Below, piece by piece: positions 1 through 6,179 of a stretch of DNA of 6,737 nucleotides; positions within the stretch are counted from its first letter, which is position 1, and every line of letters begins with the position of its first letter. The DNA lies in the NCBI GenBank assembly GCA_050247075.1, contig JBFWUW010000141.1, forward strand, positions 1 to 6,737. The letters are read 5' to 3'. The notes below the pieces were generated by a model. It ran no database searches. It saw only the letters and a list, made by a program, of their open reading frames with translations, and was not told the origin of the DNA. Source of the DNA: JBFWUW01 sp050247075 (GTDB lineage: Bacteria; Planctomycetota; Planctomycetia; Pirellulales; JBFWUW01). The position numbers and the translations under genes were made by a program.

Positions 1-165
1 TCGGCGGGGGTTTGAAAAACCGACTTTTCGAAAACCAATCCACCGAGGCTCGTCTGAGATGTAGGATTCTCAATCAATTCACACAACTTGGAATGCCTCG
101 TACCGAATCGAGTTAGTCAACAAAGCCCTTCAGCAGTATTCGTGGGTAGAGTTCGTAATAAATAC

Positions 166-183
166 GGGGGACAGCCGTCCCCC
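166..183. repeat. GC-rich hairpin, possibly REP-like
   Basis: A perfect 7-bp stem (gggggac at 166-172, gtccccc at 177-183) encloses the 4-nt loop agcc. An A/T-rich stretch (aataaatac) lies on the left and a run of C on the right. Compact G-run/C-run palindromes of this type are known as REP sequences mobilised by REP-associated tyrosine transposases (IS200-like). Only one copy is visible, so the assignment is a guess. On the minus strand the hairpin is followed by GTATTTATTA, so a weak terminator is an alternative. Confidence 0.35.
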
Positions 184-231
184 GGCCCCCCCTGGGATTT
201 ATCGCTCTGTTGCCAATCCCGAAGGAGCCAC

Positions 232-267
232 TAGAAAGAGGAAACGCCGAGAATTCCCGGCGTTTCC
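232..267 (-). terminator. Possible intrinsic terminator (minus strand)
   Basis: The arms ggaaacgccg (240-249) and cggcgtttcc (258-267) are exact reverse complements with an 8-nt loop, giving a strong 10-bp stem. Read on the minus strand the stem is followed by CTCTTTCTAG, a pyrimidine- and U-rich tail. On the plus strand no T-run follows closely. This is a plausible Rho-independent terminator for minus-strand transcription, but no convincing gene lies upstream of it in that direction, so it may serve a decayed gene. Confidence 0.4.
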
Positions 268-804
268 TTCGGTCTTGGCCACTGGGTCGACGCTCGGGTT
301 GCGTCCCCGCAGAGCCCTATCCTCCGCCCAGCCCGCCGCCAAATTAGCACGGGACAATCTCGGATCCAAATTGCATCTGACTGAAAACATGCGGAAACCA
401 CGGTAAATCAGGGACTTCAGCACGAAACAACGGCAAATCCACCCACAAATTCTGCTGAGGAGGCCATTTTTCTGGGGGGTGGTCGCGCGACGATGGCACC
501 AAGCCAGGAGTGCGGTCGACAAAGCGGCATTCCGAAGCGCAAGAGCGCGGCAAGTCGGCGTGTTGATCTTGGGAAAGAATCGCACATGGAGCTAAATACT
601 TGCGGCAAATGTGTCATAATACCATGAGAAAAGATCTTTGTTCTCCGCTGGTCTGTCGCGCACATGGTTGAAGTTCACGGGGACCAGCAATCGATCTGCC
701 GGGGTAACTTGGGCCGATTGGTTTCAAAGGGCCCAAGGGACGGGCATGCCAGATGAACGGTCGAGCAGGGTCGGCGAAGGATATCGCTCAAGCAGCAAAT
801 GTAA

Positions 805-1527
805 ATGGATTCTGCCATGTCTGCTGAGGTTCTTGATTCGGCGACGGAGGAGCGGCTGCGTGAACTGCTCGCAACTCTTTCCGGGAGGACGGCAGCGGTC
901 CGAATGTGGCGAGAACTAATGTCCTCGCAAGAACGGCAAGTTGTTCTCGAATGGCTACCATCCGAGCCACCAATCGCGGGCTTGGACGACAACCCAGAGA
1001 TTGAGACCTGTTCGGTCGACCAAGAAATCCTGGAAGGCCTGCCGGGCCGTTGCTTGCATGGTGCCTTCTATCGCTGGGGTACCTTGGGGATTTGGCGGAG
1101 GGTTCACCCCTCGAGTCAACCTCGGGCGATCATTGAACTGGCGTATCAGAATGGTGGACTGCTTGAGGTGGAGTATCGCAGGCTGCTGCGCGGCATCGGT
1201 GAAACAGAAGGCTCAACGCCACCTCCTGACCCAAGGCCGCATTGGAATCGGGCATTGAGAGAATTATCATTCCTCGGCAAGGTTGTTCGGCATTTTCGTA
1301 GTCTCACAATTGCCAAGAATGTCGTTGCCATTCTCGATGCTTTCCAATTGGAAGGCTGGCCCGTACGAATCGACAATCCAATTCCAGGCAGCGGCAAGCT
1401 GGGCAAGGGCGGCCAAGCAGAGTCTCATCGCCTGCGGGAAGCTATCGGCAGTCTGAATACAGGTCTGCTGTTAATCAAGTTTGAGGCTGATGGGACGGGC
1501 ACGGGCATCATCTGGCGGAAGCGCTGA
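805..1527 (+). CDS. Hypothetical protein with winged-helix-like C-terminal domain
   Basis: The product is a 240-residue, probably cytoplasmic protein with no signal peptide or membrane segment. Residues 1-55 are helical and charged, and the middle (about 75-130) has many aromatic residues. Residues 147-240 form the most characteristic part: a PHWNRALRELSF strand region, then a helix around AILDAFQLEGWP, the segment RIDNPIPG, a second helix around HRLREAIGSLN, and a terminal hairpin with FEADGTGTGIIW. This order resembles the C-terminal domain of a group of planctomycete hypothetical proteins I recall, and it reads like a winged helix. Function is unknown, and DNA binding is inferred only from the fold impression. 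The start at 805 lacks a close Shine-Dalgarno; GAAGG at 776-780 is too far. ATG at 817 is an equal alternative. It lies 115 nt upstream of the HTH/integrase pair in the same direction and may be element cargo. Confidence 0.75.
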   Translation: MDSAMSAEVLDSATEERLRELLATLSGRTAAVRMWRELMSSQERQVVLEWLPSEPPIAGLDDNPEIETCSVDQEILEGLPGRCLHGAFYRWGTLGIWRRVHPSSQPRAIIELAYQNGGLLEVEYRRLLRGIGETEGSTPPPDPRPHWNRALRELSFLGKVVRHFRSLTIAKNVVAILDAFQLEGWPVRIDNPIPGSGKLGKGGQAESHRLREAIGSLNTGLLLIKFEADGTGTGIIWRKR

Positions 1528-1531
1528 CCTT

Positions 1532-1553
1532 CGGCGCACCGCCGGCGCACCGC
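1532..1553. repeat. 11-bp tandem duplication
   Basis: The unit cggcgcaccgc occurs twice back to back (1532-1542 and 1543-1553), five bases after the stop codon of the gene ending at 1527. The second copy is followed by cg, the first two bases of a further unit. It could be replication slippage or a pair of protein-binding sites; nothing else in the sequence decides between them. Confidence 0.6.
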
Positions 1554-1592
1554 CGTTAGCCGGACAGCCGTAACTCGCACATGATTTGGTTT

Positions 1593-1614
1593 CTGCGATC
1601 GCAGCGGTGATCGC
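1593..1614. promoter_or_regulatory. Palindrome upstream of HTH gene, candidate operator
   Basis: The 12-bp sequence ctgcgatcgcag (1593-1604) is a perfect palindrome, 38 nt upstream of the HTH gene start. A further gatcgc at 1609-1614 repeats its right half, so gcgatc at 1595-1600 can also pair with it across an 8-nt gap. The position fits an operator for autoregulation by the HTH protein or a binding site used in recombination. The function is inferred from position and symmetry only. Confidence 0.35.
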
Positions 1615-1642
1615 CTAAGAAACCCAAATTTGCGATTCGGCC

Positions 1643-1900
1643 ATGGACGTCAAGTTGTCTTTGAAACTCACGGACGCGGAGATCTCCGCTCCGTTCTCGA
1701 GCTCGTTCTGGGCCGAGCGGTTTCCCCCTGTTCTGACCTTGAAACAGGCGGCCGAGTTGCTGCAGGTTCCCAAAGCGACGCTCTACGACTGGCGGTCGCG
1801 TGGCATGCTCGGCAAATGCTCGCGGAAGGTCGGCAAGCATGTCCGCATCTACCGCGACCGACTCATCAAAATCATCTTCAACGAGGGACTTGAGCAATGA
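1643..1900 (+). CDS. Excisionase-like helix-turn-helix protein
   Basis: This is an 85-residue protein with a MerR/excisionase-type HTH (HTH_17-like) at about residues 31-75. The sequence LTLKQAAELLQVPKATLYDW forms the two helices, followed by RSRGML, a basic stretch (KCSRKVGKHVRIYRDRL) as the wing, and a short C-terminal helix. Small proteins of this type bind DNA next to phage and element integrases and often act as recombination directionality factors or local repressors. Its stop codon overlaps the integrase start (ATGA at 1897-1900), so the two are probably translationally coupled and function together. No Shine-Dalgarno precedes ATG 1643. I keep this start because the frame before it lacks a better one and the HTH is complete. 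Whether it is an Xis, a repressor or both cannot be read from the sequence. Confidence 0.85.
   Translation: MDVKLSLKLTDAEISAPFSSSFWAERFPPVLTLKQAAELLQVPKATLYDWRSRGMLGKCSRKVGKHVRIYRDRLIKIIFNEGLEQ
1883..1887 (+). promoter_or_regulatory. Shine-Dalgarno of the integrase gene
   Basis: GAGGG lies 9 nt upstream of ATG 1897, inside the last codons of the HTH gene. It supports this start and translational coupling. Confidence 0.55.
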
Positions 1901-3036
1901 CCGAAAACAACGATAAACCGCCCGACACACCGTCCGAAAAGATCGGCGAAATCGTCAGCATCTTCGAACGCGGCGAGCGGTGGTATGCCAACTTCCAAGT
2001 CGACGGCAAACAGCATCGCCGGTCGTTAAAGACCACCAGCAAAAAACAAGCCCGGCAACTGGCCATTCGACTGGAAGCTGACATTCTGGAGGGTCGGCAT
2101 CGCGAAGCGGCCAAGGCGGTGACAATCGACAAAGCCGTCGAGGTCTACTTGGCCCACCAGCGGACGGAAGGCCGGGCCGCGAAAACCATCGCCAAGATCG
2201 AACTCACCTGCCGCCGGCTCAAGGAGCTGGCGCAGTGCCGCAAAGTGACTTCGCTGGCCGCCGTCAATCTGACATTTGTGGATGCCTACCGGGCCGTCCG
2301 AGTGGCGGCCGGCGCCAAGCCCAAGACCGTGCATAATGAGACGGTCATCCTCCGGCAATTGGTCAATTTTGCGGTGCGCCGCGAGTTGTTGAACAACGAC
2401 CCGCTACGGGGAATGCGGCTCAAGCGTCCCAAACCAAGCCGTCAACCGTGCTGGACGCGGCACCAGGTCGACCTGATCGTCGGCAAGGCTGGCGGACCAC
2501 ACCTGTCTTCGCTGGTGCTGCTGGCCGAGACCGGCATGCGGGTAGGTGAACTCAAGCACTTGACGTGGGAGGACGTTGACTTCGAGCGGGGCGTCCTGCA
2601 CATCCGGCCCAAGGAAGGCTGGCAACCGAAGAGCGGCGACCAACGGGCCGTGCCGATGAGCGCGGCGGCCAGGGAGCTGCTAACGTCGTTGCCTCGGCAT
2701 GCGCTGTGGGTGGTCACGGCCGCCGCCTCCAAGCTCTATCCAGACGGCCGCCATCAGATTTCGGAGCGGCGGTTGCTGCAATACTTACAACGGATTTTGA
2801 AGCGTTTGGGACTACCAGGGCATCTTCACACATTTCGTCACAGCTTCATCTCGCACGCGCTCACCAAGGGCACGCCTGAAGCCGTTGTCCGCAGCTGGGT
2901 GGGGCACGTGGACCAGGACGTTTTGAAGCTTTACACGCACATCGCCGACCAGGCTTCGCAGGCGGCCATGCAGCGGCTTGATGCGGCCTCGGCGGCGGTC
3001 GTCCCGCCATCCGGCAATGGCCCGCAGGATCAGTAG
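1897..3036 (+). CDS. Tyrosine-type site-specific recombinase (integrase)
   Basis: This 379-residue protein catalyses strand cleavage and exchange between attachment sites through a covalent 3'-phosphotyrosine. Residues about 18-65 form a small N-terminal arm-binding-like domain (GERWYANFQVDGKQHRRSL, then a helix). Residues about 74-165 are the SAM-like core-binding domain, and about 185-365 the catalytic domain. The expected active-site residues are visible: R215 in ETGMRVGEL, K245 in the beta hairpin, H311 and R314 in HTFRH, H337 in VGH, and the nucleophile Y346 in LKLYTH, nine residues after H337 as is usual. Length and domain order are those of complete phage or island integrases, so it is probably active. 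Its ATG overlaps the HTH gene by 4 nt and has GAGGG as ribosome site. A tRNA-Ser 3' fragment lies 110 nt downstream and is the likely target. XerC/D is unlikely because of the N-terminal extra domain and the context. Confidence 0.97.
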   Translation: MTENNDKPPDTPSEKIGEIVSIFERGERWYANFQVDGKQHRRSLKTTSKKQARQLAIRLEADILEGRHREAAKAVTIDKAVEVYLAHQRTEGRAAKTIAKIELTCRRLKELAQCRKVTSLAAVNLTFVDAYRAVRVAAGAKPKTVHNETVILRQLVNFAVRRELLNNDPLRGMRLKRPKPSRQPCWTRHQVDLIVGKAGGPHLSSLVLLAETGMRVGELKHLTWEDVDFERGVLHIRPKEGWQPKSGDQRAVPMSAAARELLTSLPRHALWVVTAAASKLYPDGRHQISERRLLQYLQRILKRLGLPGHLHTFRHSFISHALTKGTPEAVVRSWVGHVDQDVLKLYTHIADQASQAAMQRLDAASAAVVPPSGNGPQDQ

Positions 3037-3048
3037 ATAAGGTTCCGT

Positions 3049-3069
3049 TTTCAGCACAATTTCAGCACA
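3049..3069 (+). repeat. Paired direct repeats, candidate integrase arm sites
   Basis: The 10-nt sequence tttcagcaca occurs at 3049-3058 and again at 3060-3069, an 11-bp period that places both copies on nearly the same helix face. They lie 13 nt after the integrase stop and 78 nt from the tRNA core. Tyrosine integrases with an N-terminal arm-binding domain recognise short direct repeats of about this size flanking the core. The assignment as arm-type sites is inferred from spacing and location. Confidence 0.4.
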
Positions 3070-3100
3070 GCACGGAGGCCCCAAGAGATGAACGCAGCGC

Positions 3101-3135
3101 AAAACAAAAGCCGTCATCGGGTTACGACGACGGCT
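3101..3135 (-). terminator. Intrinsic terminator behind the tRNA-Ser fragment
   Basis: On the minus strand, AGCCGTC (3135-3129) and GACGGCT (3115-3109) form a 7-bp stem, extended after one mismatch by three more pairs (TCG with CGA) around a 5-nt loop. The stem is followed directly by TTTTGTTTTG. It begins 11 nt past the discriminator base of the tRNA fragment, as expected for the natural terminator of a tRNA gene, so core and terminator appear to have been captured together. No T-run is present on the plus strand. Confidence 0.7.
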
Positions 3136-3146
3136 ACCCAAGTCAG

Positions 3147-3204
3147 CGGAGGGCACGGGAGTCGAACCCGCAACCGGTTGCCCGGCATCTGATTTCGAGT
3201 CAAA
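3147..3204 (-). other. tRNA-Ser(CGA) 3' fragment, probable attachment core
   Basis: Read on the minus strand from 3204 this is the 3' part of a class II tRNA. The anticodon stem TTTGA/TCAGA (all five pairs, one G-U) holds the loop CTCGAAA with anticodon CGA at 3197-3195. A long variable arm follows, with CCGG pairing CCGG around GCAA. The T-arm GCGGG-TTCGACT-CCCGT comes next, then the acceptor strand GCCCTCC and discriminator G (3147). CCA is not encoded. The 5' acceptor strand (expected GGAGGGC) and the D-arm are absent from the sequence beyond 3204. Fragments running from the anticodon to the 3' end are typical cores for tyrosine-integrase attachment sites, and an integrase gene lies 110 nt away. 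It cannot itself yield a functional tRNA. Confidence 0.8.
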
Positions 3205-3245
3205 AACTGGTTCGCTGTAACCGATTGCAGGAATGTGACTTATAG

Positions 3246-3260
3246 CTAAGCAATGCTTAG
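3246..3260. repeat. 15-bp near-perfect palindrome
   Basis: The arms ctaagca (3246-3252) and tgcttag (3254-3260) are exact reverse complements around one central a. It lies 41 nt beyond the anticodon end of the tRNA fragment. It could be a binding site of a dimeric protein or of the integrase. Confidence 0.4.
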
Positions 3261-3366
3261 GCATGTCCCGTAGCATGTACCGGTTGTATAGCCGCCCGCC
3301 GCCGAACACTGCCGCCGCGCCGCCAGCACCCTAAATGATGGCGATGCGTTAACGGTTAGTTCGAAG

Positions 3367-3406
3367 TGCAATGGCTTCTTGCGGTTGCACACCTTGCAAT
3401 GGCTTC
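3367..3406 (+). repeat. 12-nt direct repeat pair
   Basis: The sequence tgcaatggcttc is present at 3367-3378 and 3395-3406, a 28-nt period. It follows the lipoprotein stop codon in that gene's direction. I know no function for it. Confidence 0.45.
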
Positions 3407-3439
3407 AGTGGCAAAGCCCTGAACAGCTTTTACCGATGA

Positions 3440-4639
3440 TTACCGAGTTGGCACGGGGGTTACCGTTTGAAGTTGCTGCCTAAGAAGCAACAAATTGGAG
3501 CTGAACCCAGGCACTTCCGATGTCGTCCGTTCGGGCAGGTAGGTTGGCCTCGGGACGACTGGCTCGGCCGAGGTCGATGGTGGCGATGCTCTCAGCCGGT
3601 CCTGCAGTTGACGTAGCTTCTCCCTCTCCTTATTTAGGTCAAGTACCTCTCGGGCTTTCCGTTGATCCTCGGGGGATACTTCACTTGCCCTTTCCATTTC
3701 CTCTTGAGTCCAAAACTGTTTTTGAAAAAGCCTTAAGGTGTCGCCGTCGATTGAATGGGATCGAATCTGAGCATCAATCTGGTCAATTCGTTTCTTGATG
3801 TGGGCGGCCGCATCGTCTCTCCGGTCAGCGGCTACAACTTCACTAGATGGACGATTCAACGGGATAATTGCCGACACCTCTGTCGTGGCTTGGTCTTTGG
3901 TGGTTGGCAGTCCGTACTCGTCCAAGTATACCACCACACTCTTGCTGGGGATAATCGGGGGAGGCGCAGGATCTTTGATGGCATAATCGAGGATGGCAAT
4001 GGTTAGCTTGCTCAATTCCTCCTGGCCGCCCGGCAGCAGCCAGACATATGTGCCACAGAAGTGACCGACGAGTGAGCACCCGCATGTCCTAGGAATACAC
4101 TTCTTAGGGCCGGCTCCAAGCCAACATATGCCTGGGTCAATGCATTTGGATGTGATGAATCCATTTTCATTCGGCTCGGGCACTTCTATTTGAGGATCGC
4201 CCATATAGAAGCAGTTGAATGCCCGAGAACACCCTGGACAGTTTTCGCTTCTTCCGCGCTGAATGCAAGGTGCGATGGCCGTTTGATAAGCGCATCGCAT
4301 TAGTTCGAGCCGTCGTGGGCCGCTGATTGGGCTAAGAGTCCATGACTCTTGGGCTTGACGTTGTACAGTTGGATTCAGCGTATTCGTTACGAGGTTACCC
4401 ATCCACTGGATCGTGTACGATAAGCTGCCACTATCTGTTACCTGCGACGCGCCGGTGACCGCGACCGAGAAGTGTGGCAGTGAATCGAAATCGTAGGCAA
4501 ACCTCGCCAGATTATCCATTACTTGCTGCTGATAGATGTCAGCGACTGTTTGTGCTTGGTGGATGGTGTTTCGGCGAAGTTGCACATGTGTGCAGCCGAC
4601 GGCCAATAATGAAACTATCCCGATAACAAGCCGCCCCAT
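3440..4639 (-). CDS. Cys-rich putative lipoprotein, planctomycete-type
   Basis: This 399-residue exported protein begins with a short type II signal peptide: one arginine, a hydrophobic run and the lipobox L-A-V-G-C with C16 as the lipid-modified cysteine. After the signal comes LRRNTIHQAQTVADIYQQQV, a helical segment resembling a planctomycete protein group I recall. Residues 50-110 look like beta strands. Residues 116-195 contain eleven cysteines (116, 125, 134, 137, 143, 166, 172, 181, 186, 188, 195), including CPGC, suggesting a disulfide-stabilised or metal-binding module outside the cytoplasm. Residues about 277-350 are strongly charged and probably coiled coil, and the tail is rich in Pro, Ser and Thr. 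The start is supported by GGAAGGG (minus strand, 4653-4647) 7 nt before ATG. The enzymatic role, if any, is unknown. It is transcribed alone, with no same-strand neighbour close by. The lipobox has Ala at -3, which is acceptable but not ideal. Confidence 0.85.
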   Translation of the reverse strand: MGRLVIGIVSLLAVGCTHVQLRRNTIHQAQTVADIYQQQVMDNLARFAYDFDSLPHFSVAVTGASQVTDSGSLSYTIQWMGNLVTNTLNPTVQRQAQESWTLSPISGPRRLELMRCAYQTAIAPCIQRGRSENCPGCSRAFNCFYMGDPQIEVPEPNENGFITSKCIDPGICWLGAGPKKCIPRTCGCSLVGHFCGTYVWLLPGGQEELSKLTIAILDYAIKDPAPPPIIPSKSVVVYLDEYGLPTTKDQATTEVSAIIPLNRPSSEVVAADRRDDAAAHIKKRIDQIDAQIRSHSIDGDTLRLFQKQFWTQEEMERASEVSPEDQRKAREVLDLNKEREKLRQLQDRLRASPPSTSAEPVVPRPTYLPERTTSEVPGFSSNLLLLRQQLQTVTPVPTR

Positions 4640-4646
4640 GTTGGCA

Positions 4647-4653
4647 CCCTTCC
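4647..4653 (-). promoter_or_regulatory. Shine-Dalgarno of the lipoprotein gene
   Basis: GGAAGGG on the minus strand lies 7 nt upstream of ATG 4639 and fixes the start immediately before the signal peptide. Confidence 0.65.
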
Positions 4654-4870
4654 GAATTGTGTCATAGGACTAAAAGACGTTACATATCGTATCCCTATCA
4701 CCAGTCATCGGTTCGGGGGGGATGAAGAATCAACTTAAAGGAATCGTTAATTGCCGCAAAGAGTTGCTGTCAGTGCTGATCCAATCGAGCGTCAGTGATT
4801 ACCCATCTCCTTGATGTTGCCGCCGGCCTCGTTACTGGCGGTGTGGAAAGTATAAGCAATGACCGCATCG

Positions 4871-5964
4871 CTAGCAGTGCTTTGATGGCAGTGCTTTTGT
4901 TTGCAAGGGGCGAGTGGGATGCTTGTCCAAGGCCTTGTCTCGATCACCTTTCATGCGGCGGCGATTGTTGCACACACACCGCTTGTATTCCTCTGGCTTT
5001 TCGGTCCACACCGAGTTGTGTTGCTGCTTCTTCTCGGGAATGTACGTCCGCAAGCCCAGGTCGTCGGCCAGTTCCAGCGTGGCTGCGGCATGGTAGTCCT
5101 TGTCGGCCGCGACCTCGACAATCTTCGCCTTGCTGCCCGCACGTTGATCTTCGCCTGCATCACGCTGCCAACCATCGACTGCGTATCGCCGTGGTTGGCG
5201 TGATAGACCTCGGCCGCCAGGATCAGGTCGGTCACCTCGTCCACCCCATGCTCGGACTTGTACGCCAGGTGCGTAGACTTGTCTTTCATGCGGGTAATGC
5301 GGCTGTCGGGATCGGTCGCGGATTCCCACTCGTCGTTCGATGCGGTCTTGTCTTTCCGCTGCTGGTCGAAACGCCGCAATTCCTCGTCCGTCGGCTCGTG
5401 ATCTTTTTCGATCAAGCCTTGCTCTTGCATCAGCCGCCGCAGGTAGTCCTTCCATTCCTGGCCCGTGTCTTTGCGGACGATGCTCTTCATGGCTGCGTTG
5501 GCTTCCAGCATGGTCGAATCCACCACCACCGTGCGGCCCTTCAGCAGCCCTTTCTCGTCGGCTATCTTCAGCACGAATTGAAACATCTGCTCGTGAATTT
5601 CCAGCGGCAGCCGCTTATGCACCCGCGTCATGCTAGAGTGGTCGGGCGTTTCGTCGGTCGCCGGCAGGCCCAGGAACTCCGCCAGGGAGCGGCTGTCGCT
5701 GCACCGCCAGGCGATGCCGCGCTGCGAGCCGATCCCCTCGAAGTAGCCGACCAGGATCATGCGGAAGTAGACGCCCGGCGGAATGCCCGGTCGGCCTTCT
5801 TCGGCATAGTGCGGCTGGCAGAGCTTCTCGATCCAGGCGTCGAAGCCCGCCTCGGCCAGCAGTTCGTTGAGCTTGCCATAAAACGGATGGCCCGGCGACC
5901 GCGGCAAGTCAGTTGTTGCCACCCACAACTCTTGCTGCTCCCGCTTCCTCTTACCCAAAGCCAT
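4871..5964 (-). pseudogene. IS1182/IS5-superfamily transposase, frameshifted and C-truncated
   Basis: This is the remnant of a DDE transposase. From ATG 5964 (GAGGAGT as ribosome site just upstream) the reading frame runs MALGKRKREQQELWVATTDL, then GRPGIPPGVYFRM, YFEGIGSQRGIAWR, TPDHSSMTR and VVVDSTMLEAN, in which D149 is the first catalytic Asp. Near 5140 the family sequence moves to another frame: AKINV ends in the first frame, and AGSKAKIVEVAADKDYH continues in the second. Adding one base between them restores the expected order. The second Asp (AADKDY) and the LGLRTYIPE region are in that second frame. After RRRMKGDRDKAL (about 4920) similarity stops and a short unrelated tail ends at 4871, so the part with the catalytic Glu is missing. 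The element is therefore dead. A start at 6009 is possible by frame but adds 15 unrelated residues. Confidence 0.88.
4874..4897. repeat. Short direct repeat at the truncated IS edge
   Basis: The sequence gcagtgcttt occurs at 4874-4883 and 4888-4897 (14-nt period), close to where the transposase similarity is lost. It may be a by-product of the deletion or chance. Confidence 0.35.
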
Positions 5965-6058
5965 CGGCACTCCTCGCCATCCGTGTGTAACATTTCTACT
6001 TGCAAGCACCCTTGGGCGTTACACTACCATGCGTGTCAAGGGTTTTTCAACGGGCTGC
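4915..6058 (-). mobile_element. Remnant of an IS1182/IS5-superfamily insertion sequence
   Basis: The transposase 5' side ends in a likely terminal repeat: read on the minus strand, AGCAGCCCGTTGAAAAA (6059-6043) looks like an insertion-sequence terminus, about 80 nt before the transposase start. No inverted copy can be found on the left between 4640 and 4920, consistent with loss of that end together with the transposase C-terminus. The left border is taken from where protein similarity stops and is approximate. No target-site duplication can be assigned. Confidence 0.6.
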
Positions 6059-6179
6059 TAGAACGCATGCTTCTCAGTTTTGTCGCGAGATAAGATGCGA
6101 TTGCCGTGGCCATAGCCCGCGGCTTCCAAGCCCATTTCAATGAGTATTACACCAGAAAACGGAAGAGCAAAGAAGCCGT

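Larger units (their letters stand above)
1..804. other. Region without a defensible gene
   Basis: Short open frames exist here on both strands, but none has a ribosome-binding site, a recognisable domain or a family I know. The longest minus-strand frame (199-585) reads straight through a perfect GC-rich hairpin at 240-267, which argues against it being coding. The supportable content is that hairpin and a second one at 166-183. An A/T-rich patch near 600-620 precedes the gene at 805, but I could not find a -35/-10 pair with acceptable spacing. The region may be a decayed gene or an element border. Confidence 0.5.
3205..3439. other. Non-coding stretch between att core and lipoprotein gene
   Basis: I see no gene. 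It holds a 15-bp odd palindrome at 3246-3260 and a 12-nt direct repeat (tgcaatggcttc at 3367-3378 and 3395-3406). If the att reading is right, the part next to 3204 belongs to whatever replaced the tRNA 5' half. It is also the 3' flank of the convergently placed lipoprotein gene; no clean terminator with a T-run is visible for that gene. Confidence 0.5.

Noticed and set aside
199..585. 128-residue minus-strand open frame
   Set aside because: It reads through the perfect hairpin at 240-267, has no ribosome site and no recognisable motif.
600..620. Promoter from ttgcgg and cataat
   Set aside because: The spacing is only 9 nt, far from the 16-18 nt needed.
344..665. Two overlapping minus-strand frames of 69 and 82 residues
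   Set aside because: They cover the same DNA in different frames and neither has a start signal or family resemblance. A decayed gene ending at the terminator near 240 is possible but cannot be shown.
3172..3287. Repeat of accggttg at 3173-3180 and 3279-3286
   Set aside because: The shared stretch is only about 8 nt and has no wider similarity; likely chance.
3147..3290. A complete tRNA-Ser gene on the minus strand
   Set aside because: The anticodon-to-3' part is intact, but no 5' acceptor strand matching GCCCTCC and no D-arm are present in the expected place.
2812..3309. 165-residue minus-strand open frame across the integrase 3' end and the tRNA fragment
   Set aside because: It overlaps the integrase catalytic region and the tRNA-like sequence, so it is a shadow.
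3340..3365. attC-like GTTAACG and GTTAG motifs suggesting an integron cassette
   Set aside because: No paired R and L boxes in the required order were found, and the integrase lacks an integron-specific context.
4795..6093. 432-residue plus-strand open frame
   Set aside because: It is antisense to the recognisable transposase over nearly its whole length, has Pro/Arg/His-rich low-information content, and no ribosome site.
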